Shown one piece after another: positions 6,958 to 15,772 of a DNA stretch of 40,489 nt. The notes under the pieces are model-generated. The model worked only from the letters and a program-made list of their open reading frames with translations, was not told the origin of the DNA and made no database searches. Source of the stretch: CAZGTQ01 sp964528575 (GTDB taxonomy: Bacteria > Planctomycetota > UBA1135 > GCA-002686595). The DNA is taken from positions 1 to 40,489 of the forward strand of contig CAZGTQ010000105.1 in the NCBI GenBank assembly GCA_964528575.1, read 5' to 3'. Position 1 is the first letter of the stretch. Each line of letters opens with the position of its first letter. The position numbers were made by a program, and so were the translations under genes.

Positions 6958-7704
6958 ATGGAGCGCGCTCGCCCGTTCCCCGAAGGTCCGCTCCTCACGT
7001 TTCGCGAGGCGGCGCTCGAGACCGACCGGTCCGAGGATTTTCTGCGGCGCGCGGTGCGCGAGGTGGGCCTCGAGGTGCACCGCATCGTGCGCGACGGGCG
7101 GCGCGTCCAGGCCGTGTCGCGCGAGGAGCTGTGGCGGCTGTGCGAGCAGTGGCCCGAGCCCGAGGAGTCGCGCTCGAACGGGGCGCGCAACGTGCTCGCG
7201 CGGCTGGGCCTCAAGTACGGTCCGGAGTCGCTGATCGTCGAGCTGACGCGCCAGCGCGAGGAGCTGCGCGAGCAGCTCGAGGCCGAGGCGAACGAGCGCA
7301 AGGAGCTGACGAGCAAGCTGCTGGGCGCGCAGGACGAGGTGCTGCGGCTCGAGGCGGCGCACGCGGCCGCGGCGGCGCGGCGCCCGCGCGTCGGCGTGCG
7401 CTGGGGCGAGCGCGCCGCGTGGATCGCGGCGGGGCTCGTGCTCTTCGCGGTCGGCCTGGGGACGGGGACGGGCGGCGCCGGCGCGCCGGACGTCGGCGAG
7501 GAAGCGAGCGAGCTGCGCCGGCGGCTGCAGATCCTCGGCGAGCGCATGGAAGCGCTCGGCGTGCCGACCCACGTCGCTCCCGCGAAGCGCGCGGTCGCGC
7601 CCGCGCCGGCGCCGGCGCCCGCGCCCGCGTCGAAGGACGGCGGGCAGGACGGCGACGAGAGCGCGCAACTGCGCCGTAATGCTGGCGCCGACGCGGCGCG
7701 CTGA
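6958..7704 (+). CDS. Helix-turn-helix, coiled-coil, membrane-anchored protein of unknown function
   Basis: The 248-residue product has a recognisable layout. Residues about 12-62 (LLTFREAALETDRSEDFLRR through REELWRL) look like a MerR/excisionase-type winged helix: a start with T-F-R-E-A, a recognition helix and a short wing with D-G-R-R-V. Residues about 92-138 form a heptad-rich coiled coil. Residues about 153-172 are a single transmembrane helix. Residues 181-200 are another short helix, followed by an Ala-Pro-rich tail (208-226). There is no signal peptide, so the N-terminal domain would face the cytoplasm. A membrane-tethered regulator or a scaffolding protein are both possible. Its stop lies in the first of three 25-bp hairpin repeats. 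Confidence 0.75.
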   Translation: MERARPFPEGPLLTFREAALETDRSEDFLRRAVREVGLEVHRIVRDGRRVQAVSREELWRLCEQWPEPEESRSNGARNVLARLGLKYGPESLIVELTRQREELREQLEAEANERKELTSKLLGAQDEVLRLEAAHAAAAARRPRVGVRWGERAAWIAAGLVLFAVGLGTGTGGAGAPDVGEEASELRRRLQILGERMEALGVPTHVAPAKRAVAPAPAPAPAPASKDGGQDGDESAQLRRNAGADAAR

Positions 7705-7755
7705 TGCTGGCGCCGACGCGGCGCGCTGAGACTGGCGCCGACGCGGCGCGCTGAC
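7681..7755. repeat. Three 25-bp tandem units, each with a hairpin
   Basis: Units at 7681-7705, 7706-7730 and 7731-7755 differ only at the last base and first base. Each contains gcgccg-acg-cggcgc, a perfect 6-bp stem with a 3-nt loop, and a TGA. The first unit supplies the stop codon of the upstream gene. The unit length is not a multiple of three. A stacked terminator is plausible. Confidence 0.85.
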
Positions 7756-7825
7756 GCGGCGTCGCGCTCGGGTAGCGCGGATGCGCGGCCGGAGGATCCG
7801 CTCGTGAGCCGCGGTGGAGCCTCGC

Positions 7826-7831
7826 TACCAT
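7826..7831 (+). promoter_or_regulatory. -10-like box TACCAT before the symporter gene
   Basis: GCTACCAT lies exactly 6 nt before the GTG at 7838, so a transcript starting at +7 would begin with that GTG. This is the main reason for preferring 7838 over the upstream GTG at 7814. Confidence 0.4.
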
Positions 7832-7837
7832 GCCGCC

Positions 7838-9391
7838 GTGACGCCTCCCCAAGACGCCGCGCACGACGCCGCGCACGAGGTCCCTTCGCGCGCCCGGCGC
7901 GTGGGCCTCGTCCTCGGGCCCGCGCTGTTCCTCGCGCTGCTCGCGTGGCCCGACCTGCCGCTGTCGCCCGCCCAGCGGCGCGTCGCGGCGGTGACGGCGT
8001 GGACCGCGACGTGGTGGATCACGACCGCGATCCCGATCGGCATCGCGTCGCTCTTGCCCGCGGCGCTCTTGCCGCTGCTCGGCGTCGTCTCGGCGCGCGA
8101 CGTCGCGCCGATGTACGTCAACGACCTCGTGCTCCTGTTCCTGGGCGCGTTCGTCGTCGCGCTCGGCGTCGAGCGCTGGGGCGTCCACAAGCGCGTCGCG
8201 TTCGGCGTGATCGCGCTCGTCGGCACGGGGCGGCGGCGGCTCGTGCTCGGCTTCATGACGGCTTCGGCGCTCCTGTCGTTGTTCCTCAACAACACGTCGA
8301 CGACGTTGATGCTCTTGCCGATCGGCCTCGCGGTGATCGCGAGCGTCGAGGGGCCGAGCGAGGCCAAGAGCCCGTTCGCGATCAGCCTCTTGCTCGGAAT
8401 GGCGTACGCGGCGTCGCTGGGCGGCACCGGGACGCTGATCGGGACGCCGCCGAATCAGGTGCTCGCCGGCGTGCTCGCAGAGCTCTGGCCCGAGGCACCG
8501 CCGCTCGACTTCGCGACGTGGGCGCAGGCGTGGCTGCCGCTCGTCGCGCTCTTCGTGCCGATCGGTTGGCTCCTGTTGACGCGCGTCGCGCTGCGCGTCC
8601 CGAAGGAAGGCGAGCGCGGCGCCGCGGCGATCGCCCAGGAGCGCGCGCGGCTCGGCCCGGTCACGCGCGGCGAGGTGCGCATGTCGATCGTCTTCGCGAT
8701 CACGGCGCTGCTGTGGATCACCCGCGCCGGCTTCGACCTCGGCGCGGTGCGCATCCCGGGCTGGGTCGAGCTCGTCGCGCCGGCTTCGATCGAGCGGCCC
8801 GAGCGCTTCGTCAGCGACGCGACGGTCGCGGTCGCGATGGCGATCGTCTGCTTCCTCGTGCCGGTGCGGCCGGGCACGCGGCTGATGGACTGGAGCACCG
8901 CGTCGCGCATGCCCTGGGAGGTGCTGCTCCTGCTGGGCGGCGGCTTCGCGATCGCCGGGAGCTTCCAGCACTCGGGCCTCGACCGCGTCCTCGGCGAAGC
9001 GCTGGGCCCCTGGCTCGCCGGCCGCTCCGACTGGGTGGTCGTGCTCGCCGTCGTCGTCTTCATGGCGGCGCTGACCGAGGTGACGTCGAACGTCGCGACC
9101 TCGACGGTGCTCTTGCCCGTGCTCGGCCAGGCGGCGGTCGCGGCCGACCTGTCCCCGCTCTTGACGATGTTCCCCGCGACGATCGCCGCGTCTGCCGCGT
9201 TCATGCTCCCGGTCGCAACGCCGCCGAACGCGGTCGTGTTCTCGTCGCGCCTCGTGCCGGCGTCGACGATGGCGCGCGTCGGCATCTGGTTGAACGTCGC
9301 CGCCGCGCTGCTCATCACGCTCGTGTTCCAGCTCTGGAGCCGCCACGTCCTCGACGTCGCGAGCGCGGTGCCGGACTGGGTCCAACGGTAG
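7838..9391 (+). CDS. DASS (SLC13) family sodium:anion symporter
   Basis: This 517-residue integral membrane protein imports dicarboxylates, sulfate or phosphate with sodium in known members. It has about 11 hydrophobic segments in two inverted halves. The two signature loops are present: LNNTSTT (residues 150-156) in the first half and TSNVATST (from 416) in the second, i.e. the paired S/N-N-T sites that bind Na+ and substrate. LGGTGTLIGTPPN and MLPVATPPNAVVFSS are also typical. An acidic linker around residues 250-330 separates the halves. The start is either GTG 7838 (chosen, next to a -10 box) or GTG 7814. Substrate cannot be decided from sequence; no catabolic genes lie alongside. The next 600 bp are gene-poor. 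Confidence 0.92.
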   Translation: MTPPQDAAHDAAHEVPSRARRVGLVLGPALFLALLAWPDLPLSPAQRRVAAVTAWTATWWITTAIPIGIASLLPAALLPLLGVVSARDVAPMYVNDLVLLFLGAFVVALGVERWGVHKRVAFGVIALVGTGRRRLVLGFMTASALLSLFLNNTSTTLMLLPIGLAVIASVEGPSEAKSPFAISLLLGMAYAASLGGTGTLIGTPPNQVLAGVLAELWPEAPPLDFATWAQAWLPLVALFVPIGWLLLTRVALRVPKEGERGAAAIAQERARLGPVTRGEVRMSIVFAITALLWITRAGFDLGAVRIPGWVELVAPASIERPERFVSDATVAVAMAIVCFLVPVRPGTRLMDWSTASRMPWEVLLLLGGGFAIAGSFQHSGLDRVLGEALGPWLAGRSDWVVVLAVVVFMAALTEVTSNVATSTVLLPVLGQAAVAADLSPLLTMFPATIAASAAFMLPVATPPNAVVFSSRLVPASTMARVGIWLNVAAALLITLVFQLWSRHVLDVASAVPDWVQR

Positions 9392-9535
9392 TGCCTCATC
9401 CCACCCCGGCGGCTTGGGTGCACGGCCCGTCGTCGACCGTCGACAACCGTTATTGCGTTGACCCCTTCGACATGGTCTTCATCACAGCGTCGAGCAACGC
9501 GCGGGCGCGCGCTGGGCTCAGGCCATTGGAGGAGC

Positions 9536-9673
9536 CTAGGACGCGCGCCACCACCGGCGTCCGCGCCTCTTGTCAATCGCGGCGCTGGCGACGACCAACA
9601 GGCCCGCCAGCAGGAGCGGGGCCGCCAGGAGCAGCGCCAGCGGCACCCCCTCCTCGAGCCCGCCCGCGATCAT
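9536..9673 (-). CDS. Possible small hydrophobic protein
   Basis: The 45-residue ORF reads MIAGGLEEGVPLALLLAAPL and continues as a single hydrophobic helix to a basic tail ending R-R-W-W-R-A-S. Its ATG overlaps the TGA of the TnpA-like fragment (ATGA). It could be a small membrane protein or the broken end of a larger one. No homologue is recognised and no ribosome site is clear, so confidence is low. Confidence 0.25.
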   Translation of the reverse strand: MIAGGLEEGVPLALLLAAPLLLAGLLVVASAAIDKRRGRRWWRAS

Positions 9674-9819
9674 GCCGACGACCCGAGGCTCGGGAGGATG
9701 ATCCTCGAGTAGAGGAACGTGGTGTACGCGATACCCTCGCGCTCGGCGAAGGCCTTCATCGTCAGCTCAGATCGTTCCCAGCGCTGCAGCACGCGCCGCA
9801 TCTCTTCGGTCCGACTCAT
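9670..9819 (-). pseudogene. Truncated IS66-type TnpA-like accessory protein
   Basis: The 49-residue frame starts MSRTEEMRRVLQRWERSELT and continues M-K-A-F-A-E-R-E-G-I-A-Y-T-T-F-L-Y. The pattern (W-E-x-S-x-L-T, then F-x-x-R-E-G-I-x-Y-x-T-F-x-Y) is the N-terminal helix-turn-helix of IS66-family accessory TnpA and related transposase OrfA proteins. In complete copies a W-R-R-R region and a C-terminal half follow. Here the frame changes after the Y and ends within 14 residues. GGAGG lies 8 nt before the ATG. No TnpB or transposase gene is nearby, so I read it as a remnant. IS3-type OrfA is an alternative. Confidence 0.6.
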
Positions 9820-10009
9820 TGGTCGCGCCTCCTTCCTCCTTCGCGACCCATCGTCGGCAACCAGCTCAGCCGATCAACGACCGCCAACCATGGGCTGGCC
9901 GGACGGATACGAATGATCACCTCAAGCGACGCTTACGCGACGGCTGTGCCGAGTATCGGGCGCATCGGCGGGACGACTCGCGCACAGTGGGTCCATCGCC
10001 ACTCGAGGG

Positions 10010-13000
10010 TCAGTGCGCGTTGTAAAAGACCGTCAGAGAGCGACATGATCCGCTGTTGGCGGATACCAGATCGATTTCTCCGTCGCTATCCATGTCAACG
10101 GCGAGCGCGTTCTGCGGACAGCAGAGGATGTCGTCGACGAGTTCATCGAAGACGTGCAACCCCAACTCAAATCTACCGGGCACGATCTGCTCAAAGATCG
10201 TAAGGCTCTGGACGTTCGTGTTGACCGTGAGCAGGTCGGTGTCGCCGTCGCCGTCAAAATCGGCCGCTACAACCTTGCTCGGATCGCCGGCTCGCGTGCT
10301 GCCACAGGGAAGGCTGAGCTGCTGCGAAGGCAGAAAGCCGCCGCCGTCGATAGATCCGAAACTTACCGAGTCCGCGCTCTGAAGAAACACGGAGCACATG
10401 AACCCCTGTCGGTCTGCGGAAGCGATGTCGGCACGGCCATCCCCGTTCAGGTCGGCGATGACCGCGTCATATGGAGAGCTGAGTGGCATCGCTCCTGAGC
10501 CGAACTTCAAGTGAGGGAGGGCGTTACCGTCGGGAACAGTGGGAGCACCGAAGGTTCCTGTGACAGGGTCCTGTAGGAACGCGCTCATGTCGTTGCTAAA
10601 CTCGTTCGCAGTCACAACGTCCAAGAACCCGTCACCGTCGAGATCCCCCAACGCGACGCCGCGCGCTCCGTTCGTATGCTCGATGCTTCCGATGTCCTGC
10701 GCCAGGGCAAATACGATTCCGCCTCCGGCGCCGCCCGCTGTTGACTCGTTCAGGAAGATCGTCGAGCTCACCTGAAAAGTCGGAACGTTCGCGCGCTGGA
10801 CCGAGACCAAGTCGACGAGGCCGTCCCCATTCAAGTCGCCGGCTTCCATGTCGAACGCCGGTAGGAAGAGCTCGACGGTGAGGCTCGGCTCCTTCGGGTT
10901 GCCTTCAGCCCCGAACTCGCCTCCGGTAGACTGCTCGAACACCACGATGTCCGTAATCGTCTCCTCCCGGTCGGCGCTAGCGATGTCTAGATCGCCGTCG
11001 TTGTCAAAGTCCGCGAGCGCCACAGCAACCGGATCGCCGATGCTCCCCGGTCCGCCGAGGGAGGTCGCCGGGTCGAGCTTGAACACGCGCGGCTCGATTT
11101 GGAACGCGAGCGCGAGAGTTGGGATGCCATTCAGCAGCGCATCACCAGCGGCAACCGCGTCCAAAAGGCCGTTGCCGTCTAGATCTCCGACTGCCACCGT
11201 CAGCGGATTGCCCGTCTGACCAGGCCCGCCAATCTTGGTAATCGAATCCAGGTCGAAGTCGCCGGGTTGCACATTACGGAAGATCCGGACCGTGGCCGAG
11301 TCGCGGTTCGCAGTCAGAATGTCCAAGCCACCATCCTCATCGATGTCGACAACTGCGGCTCCCACAACGGAATCGGCGTCTCCGAAGCGGAGGCTAGGTC
11401 GGGAGAAGCCTCCAGCGTCAGGGATGCCGAGGTTGCCGGGCGCATTTTGCAGGAATACCAAGAGCTCGTTGATCGCCCGATTGGTGACTAGGAGATCCTG
11501 CCGCTCGTCGCCGTCGAAGTCCGCCGTGGACAGAGTGACCTCGGGTGTCCCTAGGAAGAAAAAGTCGGGATCGGCAAAAACCGCAGCGCCGCTGGGGAAG
11601 AGGCCCCTCTCGTCTTGGAACAGGAATACAAGGCCCTTAACGTTGAAGCTCGACTGACCGTCCGCCGGGCGGTTAGCCACGGCGACGTCCGGGTCTCCGT
11701 CGTCGTCGAAATCGGCGATGGCAACATCGATCGGCCCGGTTAGTGTTCCCGGCATATCGGCGCCCAGTTCCTGGCGCCGGCCACCGAGAACTCCCGCTTG
11801 ATAGAGAATCGACACGGTTCCTCCGCTGGCGTTCGCGACGACCAGATCGAGGAATCCGTCGCGGTCGACGTCTGCGCACTCCAGGTCGTGGGCCCCCGGG
11901 AAGTCGTCGAACGTCGTGGGTGCCCCGGGACCAAGCGGGGCTCCCTCGAAGTGAAAGATCGATACCGCCCCGGTTCCCCTGGCGCTAGGCTGGAGTTCGT
12001 TCGACGACGCAACGTCGAGATCTCCATCACCGTCCAAGTCGGCAACAACGACGGCGGAAGGGCCCATGACCGGCAGCGCGTGGCCGCCGGCGAAGGCACT
12101 GGACTGAGTGCGCACCCACAGCATGTCGGCTCCCTCGGTGCAGGCCCCGCAACCGGTGCAATCCTCGGGCACCGAGGCATCAGCGACGACTAGATCCACC
12201 AGCCCGTCCTGGTCTAGATCGCCGGCCGCGAGGGACGACGGGCGCACAAACTCGCCCTGACCGACGAGAGCGTCGGGACCGGCAACGGAGAACAGATCGA
12301 CACCAAACATCGTGCAGGCGGGCTCGGACGGGTCGGCGGGAGATCGAGGAAAGCTGTACGCAGGTGGGTTCTGGAGGTAGACCCCCACGGTCCGGTCCGC
12401 CGCTCCCCCGCCAGACTCGCAACCGAATGTCCGCGCGATGTCGAGGTCGCCATCGCCGTCCAAGTCTGCGGCGAGGATCGATCCCTCCTCGCGGCCGTTT
12501 TCGGCCGAGAAAGCCTCGAACGGGGCAAGGGAGATCGGGTCCGAGTCGATCGGGAAGGCGACACTTATTGGAGCGCCGGTTTCGCTTTGGACTCCGAGTT
12601 CAGTGTCAACGGGCGTGAGCCGGAAGAAGATGTTCCCACCACCGGGCACCTGACGACTGTCCCACAGGAAGACATGTCGACGGCCGGCCGGCGATGCGTC
12701 GACCGGACCTGAGTATCCGTCTAGATCCTGCGCGCTCGGGCCCAGGAAGCGTGGCACACGCCACGAAATTGGATCGCCCAGTGGGGGATCAAACGTTGCG
12801 TCCACGCGCGCGATCTGCGTGTCGATAGCGAAGTCGACGATCGTGTGTTGCTGCTCGAGACCACCGCCCACGGCGAGCGTCTCCGCGCCGGCTAGGGCGA
12901 GCAGCCGCAGGCCATCGGGACCAGACGCCACGCTCACGCGCGGATCCGCTTCGCCGTCGAAGACTGCCACCGAAACCGGCTCGGCGAAAACACCCAGGTC

Positions 13001-14989
13001 GAGGATGACAAGCTCGATGTGCGGTCCGCCCGACGGGCGGGCAGCGACGAGTAGCTGTGATCCGACGCCCTCCCAGGCGAGCGCCTGAGGCGCCGGAACG
13101 CCGGGGAAACTCCTCGTCACTGCGAGCGAACTCAGGTCAAGTTCGACGATGCGATTTGCACCTTGTTCCGCGACAAACGCCCGGTCGGGAGTGTGTGGGT
13201 CCACGACGATCCCTGTTGGCTGTTGCAACGGATTTGCGCGAGGAGCGGAAGGTGAGAACAGCGCGGTCACCGCATCGTGCGGCGACGGGCCGCGGATGAG
13301 GAGTAGCGACTGGCCAACCGTTGCCAGAAGCGCGCCGCGTCCCCACGTTGTTAGTCCACGGATTGGCCCGAGCTCGACCGTCGGGTCCGTCTCCGGTGCT
13401 TGCGCGAACATGCTCACGGTGTTCGCGCCGAGAGCGATCGAGTCAACTCGCCAACGCCCATCGTCGTCCGACGCGACAAACAGTGACCCGTCTCCCGCGT
13501 CGATAGTCATTGCGGTGGGCGTACCCGGCTGCAATGCAACCGCGACGGTCGTAGCAACGAATCCCGTCGCGAGGTCCACTTCGAGAACCTTCCAGCTCGC
13601 ATCTTCTTCAACCAGCACGGCGGCAGTTCGGCCGTCCCCCAACGGAACGGCCGCCACGGGCATGGGCAGGGAGGCTGGGAGCGGCTTCGGGATGCGCGAG
13701 CTTCTCAGGATGTCGATCTCCCGACCGACGAGCCCCGCCGCCGCAAGCGTCATCGCGCTCGTTGCTGTTTCGGGAAGGCGCAGCTCGTTTCCTTCTGCCC
13801 CTGCGGGCAACCGCGCTATGCCTCGATGCTCCACCGGAAGCTCGGCGCAGACCTGCTTGGCGCGGCGCTCTTGCGGGTCCAACAGGATCTGCCTCAGCTC
13901 GTCGAGATCCGCTGGAAGGCTCAGTTCTGGGCCGTCAAAGTCCTGCTCCGGTCGCCTCCACTGCAGGACAAGCCTAACGTTGTTGGACTCGTCATCCTTC
14001 ATCGAGAAGGGAAGCGGAATCCCGTTGCGGCGGTCCGGGTTAGAGACGATCGCTGCACCGTTCAACTCTGCTGCCGGCTCGGCGTTGTTGTCCACGTTGA
14101 ATGGAACGCTCTCGACGGTTGTTGCGAGATCCGGATCGGGTGACACTCCATCGCCGAAGTCGTTCGCCGTGATACGGATCCGAACCCGGTTCTCGCTAGC
14201 CGGCAGGTCGTAGACAACATCCCAGAAGAACTCCAGGTCCGTGCCGGTCGGCTCCGCCGAAACGGCCTCAAACGCGAACTCCGGCGTCGGCTCGGAATCT
14301 TGAAGCCCCGCGGGCCGCGCGGTAGACCAGCCCCCAATGAGATCTCCGGACGCGTCGACGATGGCATACTCGACGCTCACGCGGACCGTGTCGCCGACTT
14401 CCTTCCCGTCGTCGTTCGTCTCGTCCGCGACTCGGAACTGGATGAGTGCGATACCCGCGACCTCATCCGAGGGAACCTCCACATCCTCCGACGCGATAGA
14501 GGGCGGGTCGTTCCCTGGCTTCACGGCCGCCGTCCCGGACAGTATGGGTGAGAGCGGGATCTGGTCTCCGATACTTACCGAGACCACGGTGCCAGGTTCG
14601 TGGAAAGCGGTACCCGAGTCGAGGTCAGTATCGAACTTCCACTTGAACGCGTGCTTCTTGCCGCTCGGTAGCGTGGCCAAGCTCTCTTGCGACTTCGGTT
14701 CGTCCAGCGTGACTTTCGCGAAGACGCCGTCAGGTCTACGATAGGAGATGGTGACGTTAGTCGGATCGCTCTCAGCATCGATCAATCGGAACGAGATCAA
14801 TGCTGGTACGTTCTTGGTGGCGCTAACCTGAACGTCGGTGACGGCGGGGCCGGCGTTGCTGCTAGCGTCTCCCCCGGCCGCGGTTGCCACCGCGGCTGTG
14901 CCTACGCCGCAGCTCACGAGCACCCGCAAAGCGACGACTCCGGCGAGGAACTGCAGAAACGACCGGCGCGCGACGGACCAAGCACTCAT
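10010..14989 (-). CDS. Large exported FG-GAP/VCBS-repeat lipoprotein
   Basis: The 1659-residue protein starts MSAWSVARRSFLQFLAGVVA and continues to L-V-S-C-G. It therefore has a twin-arginine-like motif (ARRSFLQ) and a lipobox with Cys, suggesting a Tat-exported lipoprotein. Residues about 45-440 hold three Ig/fibronectin-like units (recurring pattern: I-S-F-R-L-x-D-x-E-S, R-R-P-D). Residues about 540-800 are a beta-propeller-like section (PTGIVVDPHTPDRAFVAE). Residues about 836-1640 hold about 14 FG-GAP/VCBS repeats with the calcium loop D-x-D-x-D-G-x-x-D (ADLDGDGDLDIA, GDLNGDGLVDLV, ADFDGDGDTDLL). The start is set by GGAGGAG 8 nt upstream. Codon use is far less GC-biased than in the neighbours (30 of 60 bases G/C in 10021-10080). 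No partner gene adjoins. Adhesion or surface binding is inference. Confidence 0.88.
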   Translation of the reverse strand: MSAWSVARRSFLQFLAGVVALRVLVSCGVGTAAVATAAGGDASSNAGPAVTDVQVSATKNVPALISFRLIDAESDPTNVTISYRRPDGVFAKVTLDEPKSQESLATLPSGKKHAFKWKFDTDLDSGTAFHEPGTVVSVSIGDQIPLSPILSGTAAVKPGNDPPSIASEDVEVPSDEVAGIALIQFRVADETNDDGKEVGDTVRVSVEYAIVDASGDLIGGWSTARPAGLQDSEPTPEFAFEAVSAEPTGTDLEFFWDVVYDLPASENRVRIRITANDFGDGVSPDPDLATTVESVPFNVDNNAEPAAELNGAAIVSNPDRRNGIPLPFSMKDDESNNVRLVLQWRRPEQDFDGPELSLPADLDELRQILLDPQERRAKQVCAELPVEHRGIARLPAGAEGNELRLPETATSAMTLAAAGLVGREIDILRSSRIPKPLPASLPMPVAAVPLGDGRTAAVLVEEDASWKVLEVDLATGFVATTVAVALQPGTPTAMTIDAGDGSLFVASDDDGRWRVDSIALGANTVSMFAQAPETDPTVELGPIRGLTTWGRGALLATVGQSLLLIRGPSPHDAVTALFSPSAPRANPLQQPTGIVVDPHTPDRAFVAEQGANRIVELDLSSLAVTRSFPGVPAPQALAWEGVGSQLLVAARPSGGPHIELVILDLGVFAEPVSVAVFDGEADPRVSVASGPDGLRLLALAGAETLAVGGGLEQQHTIVDFAIDTQIARVDATFDPPLGDPISWRVPRFLGPSAQDLDGYSGPVDASPAGRRHVFLWDSRQVPGGGNIFFRLTPVDTELGVQSETGAPISVAFPIDSDPISLAPFEAFSAENGREEGSILAADLDGDGDLDIARTFGCESGGGAADRTVGVYLQNPPAYSFPRSPADPSEPACTMFGVDLFSVAGPDALVGQGEFVRPSSLAAGDLDQDGLVDLVVADASVPEDCTGCGACTEGADMLWVRTQSSAFAGGHALPVMGPSAVVVADLDGDGDLDVASSNELQPSARGTGAVSIFHFEGAPLGPGAPTTFDDFPGAHDLECADVDRDGFLDLVVANASGGTVSILYQAGVLGGRRQELGADMPGTLTGPIDVAIADFDDDGDPDVAVANRPADGQSSFNVKGLVFLFQDERGLFPSGAAVFADPDFFFLGTPEVTLSTADFDGDERQDLLVTNRAINELLVFLQNAPGNLGIPDAGGFSRPSLRFGDADSVVGAAVVDIDEDGGLDILTANRDSATVRIFRNVQPGDFDLDSITKIGGPGQTGNPLTVAVGDLDGNGLLDAVAAGDALLNGIPTLALAFQIEPRVFKLDPATSLGGPGSIGDPVAVALADFDNDGDLDIASADREETITDIVVFEQSTGGEFGAEGNPKEPSLTVELFLPAFDMEAGDLNGDGLVDLVSVQRANVPTFQVSSTIFLNESTAGGAGGGIVFALAQDIGSIEHTNGARGVALGDLDGDGFLDVVTANEFSNDMSAFLQDPVTGTFGAPTVPDGNALPHLKFGSGAMPLSSPYDAVIADLNGDGRADIASADRQGFMCSVFLQSADSVSFGSIDGGGFLPSQQLSLPCGSTRAGDPSKVVAADFDGDGDTDLLTVNTNVQSLTIFEQIVPGRFELGLHVFDELVDDILCCPQNALAVDMDSDGEIDLVSANSGSCRSLTVFYNAH

Positions 14990-15772
14990 CAATCTCCTCC
15001 TCTCGCAGTACGCCGAGTTGTGCCGTTCGCAGCTCACGTCGGTCCAATCGCGAAGGCTGGTGAGCAACTCGGCTGATCCCTCTTCCCGGGCTTCGCCCCG
15101 TAGCGGGGGAGCACGGATAGTAGCACGGCCTCGCGATTCGGAACAGCCCCGTGGCGGGCTCCCATATCGGGTCGGGCGCTGTTGCAATCAGAGCAGGTGA
15201 TCAGAGCCAAGCTGTTTCCCCGTATCGAGCGACCAAAGGGACCATCCTACCCGACGGCTCGTCCGGGATTCGAGTATGCAAGCTCCTACTCGACGCGATC
15301 GTACACGTCCATCGCGTCACTGCCCACTGGATGGCGCGTGCCGCGTCGAAGCCGCGAGGCCCTGTTTTTCGACGGGCGACTTCGGCCAGACTTGCGGCGC
15401 TGGTGCTTGGGCACATCAATCGTCTCTCGGGCTCTGCAGGCGCTGACTGGAAGATTACCGAGATGTCTGTAGGTAAGCGGATCGAGCCGATCGGCTCCGA
15501 CGTTGAGCGTCCCTTCGTCGGGCTAGAACTGGTGCCGATCGAGCCTGCTTCCATAACCATGAGCCGCACCGGCGGACGTCCAGCACGGGAGGCGCGGAGT
15601 CCTGGCGAGGAAGCGCAGCCCAGCCACGCAGCTCGGGCAAGCCGATCTTCTTTGTCCACCCCCTGGGGGTGAAGTGTCAGCCTCGCCTCACGTGGCTTCC
15701 ACTCGAGGTGCGGGAGAGCCAGATTCTCCAGGTCCGGCGCTGACGCGGGCAACCGTGCGGGAGCGACACCGC
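14990..15772. other. 783-bp stretch with no recognisable gene
   Basis: The sequence keeps the lower GC of the FG-GAP gene and holds the promoter area of that gene near its left end. Several frames of 60-170 codons are open on both strands, but none has a ribosome site, biased third positions or a motif that I recognise. It may be degraded acquired DNA. No tRNA, CRISPR or long repeat was seen. Confidence 0.5.
15117..15122 (-). promoter_or_regulatory. Possible -10 box TACTAT for the FG-GAP gene
   Basis: GCTACTAT on the minus strand lies about 127 bp before the FG-GAP start codon. No good -35 hexamer was found at 16-18 bp. Its resemblance to the GCTACC boxes elsewhere in the window is the only support besides position. 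Confidence 0.3.

Larger units (their letters stand above)
9392..10009. other. Gene-poor stretch with mobile-element debris
   Basis: This 618-bp gap marks the left edge of a region with clearly lower GC. It contains a truncated TnpA-like fragment and a 45-codon hydrophobic ORF, both minus strand. Between about 9459 and 9530 the minus strand also reads SPARARALLDAVMKTMSKGS followed by T-Q and a TAA, which could be a gene's broken 3' end but matches nothing I know. No terminal inverted repeats or target-site duplications were found by eye. Confidence 0.5.

Noticed and set aside
7814..7837. GTG at 7814 as start of the symporter
   Set aside because: It would place the start upstream of the TACCAT box; kept only as an alternative to 7838.
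15151..15672. Plus-strand frame of 173 codons in the gene-poor region
   Set aside because: No ribosome site, no motif and no codon bias; a minus-strand frame of about 118 codons covers the same bases equally poorly.
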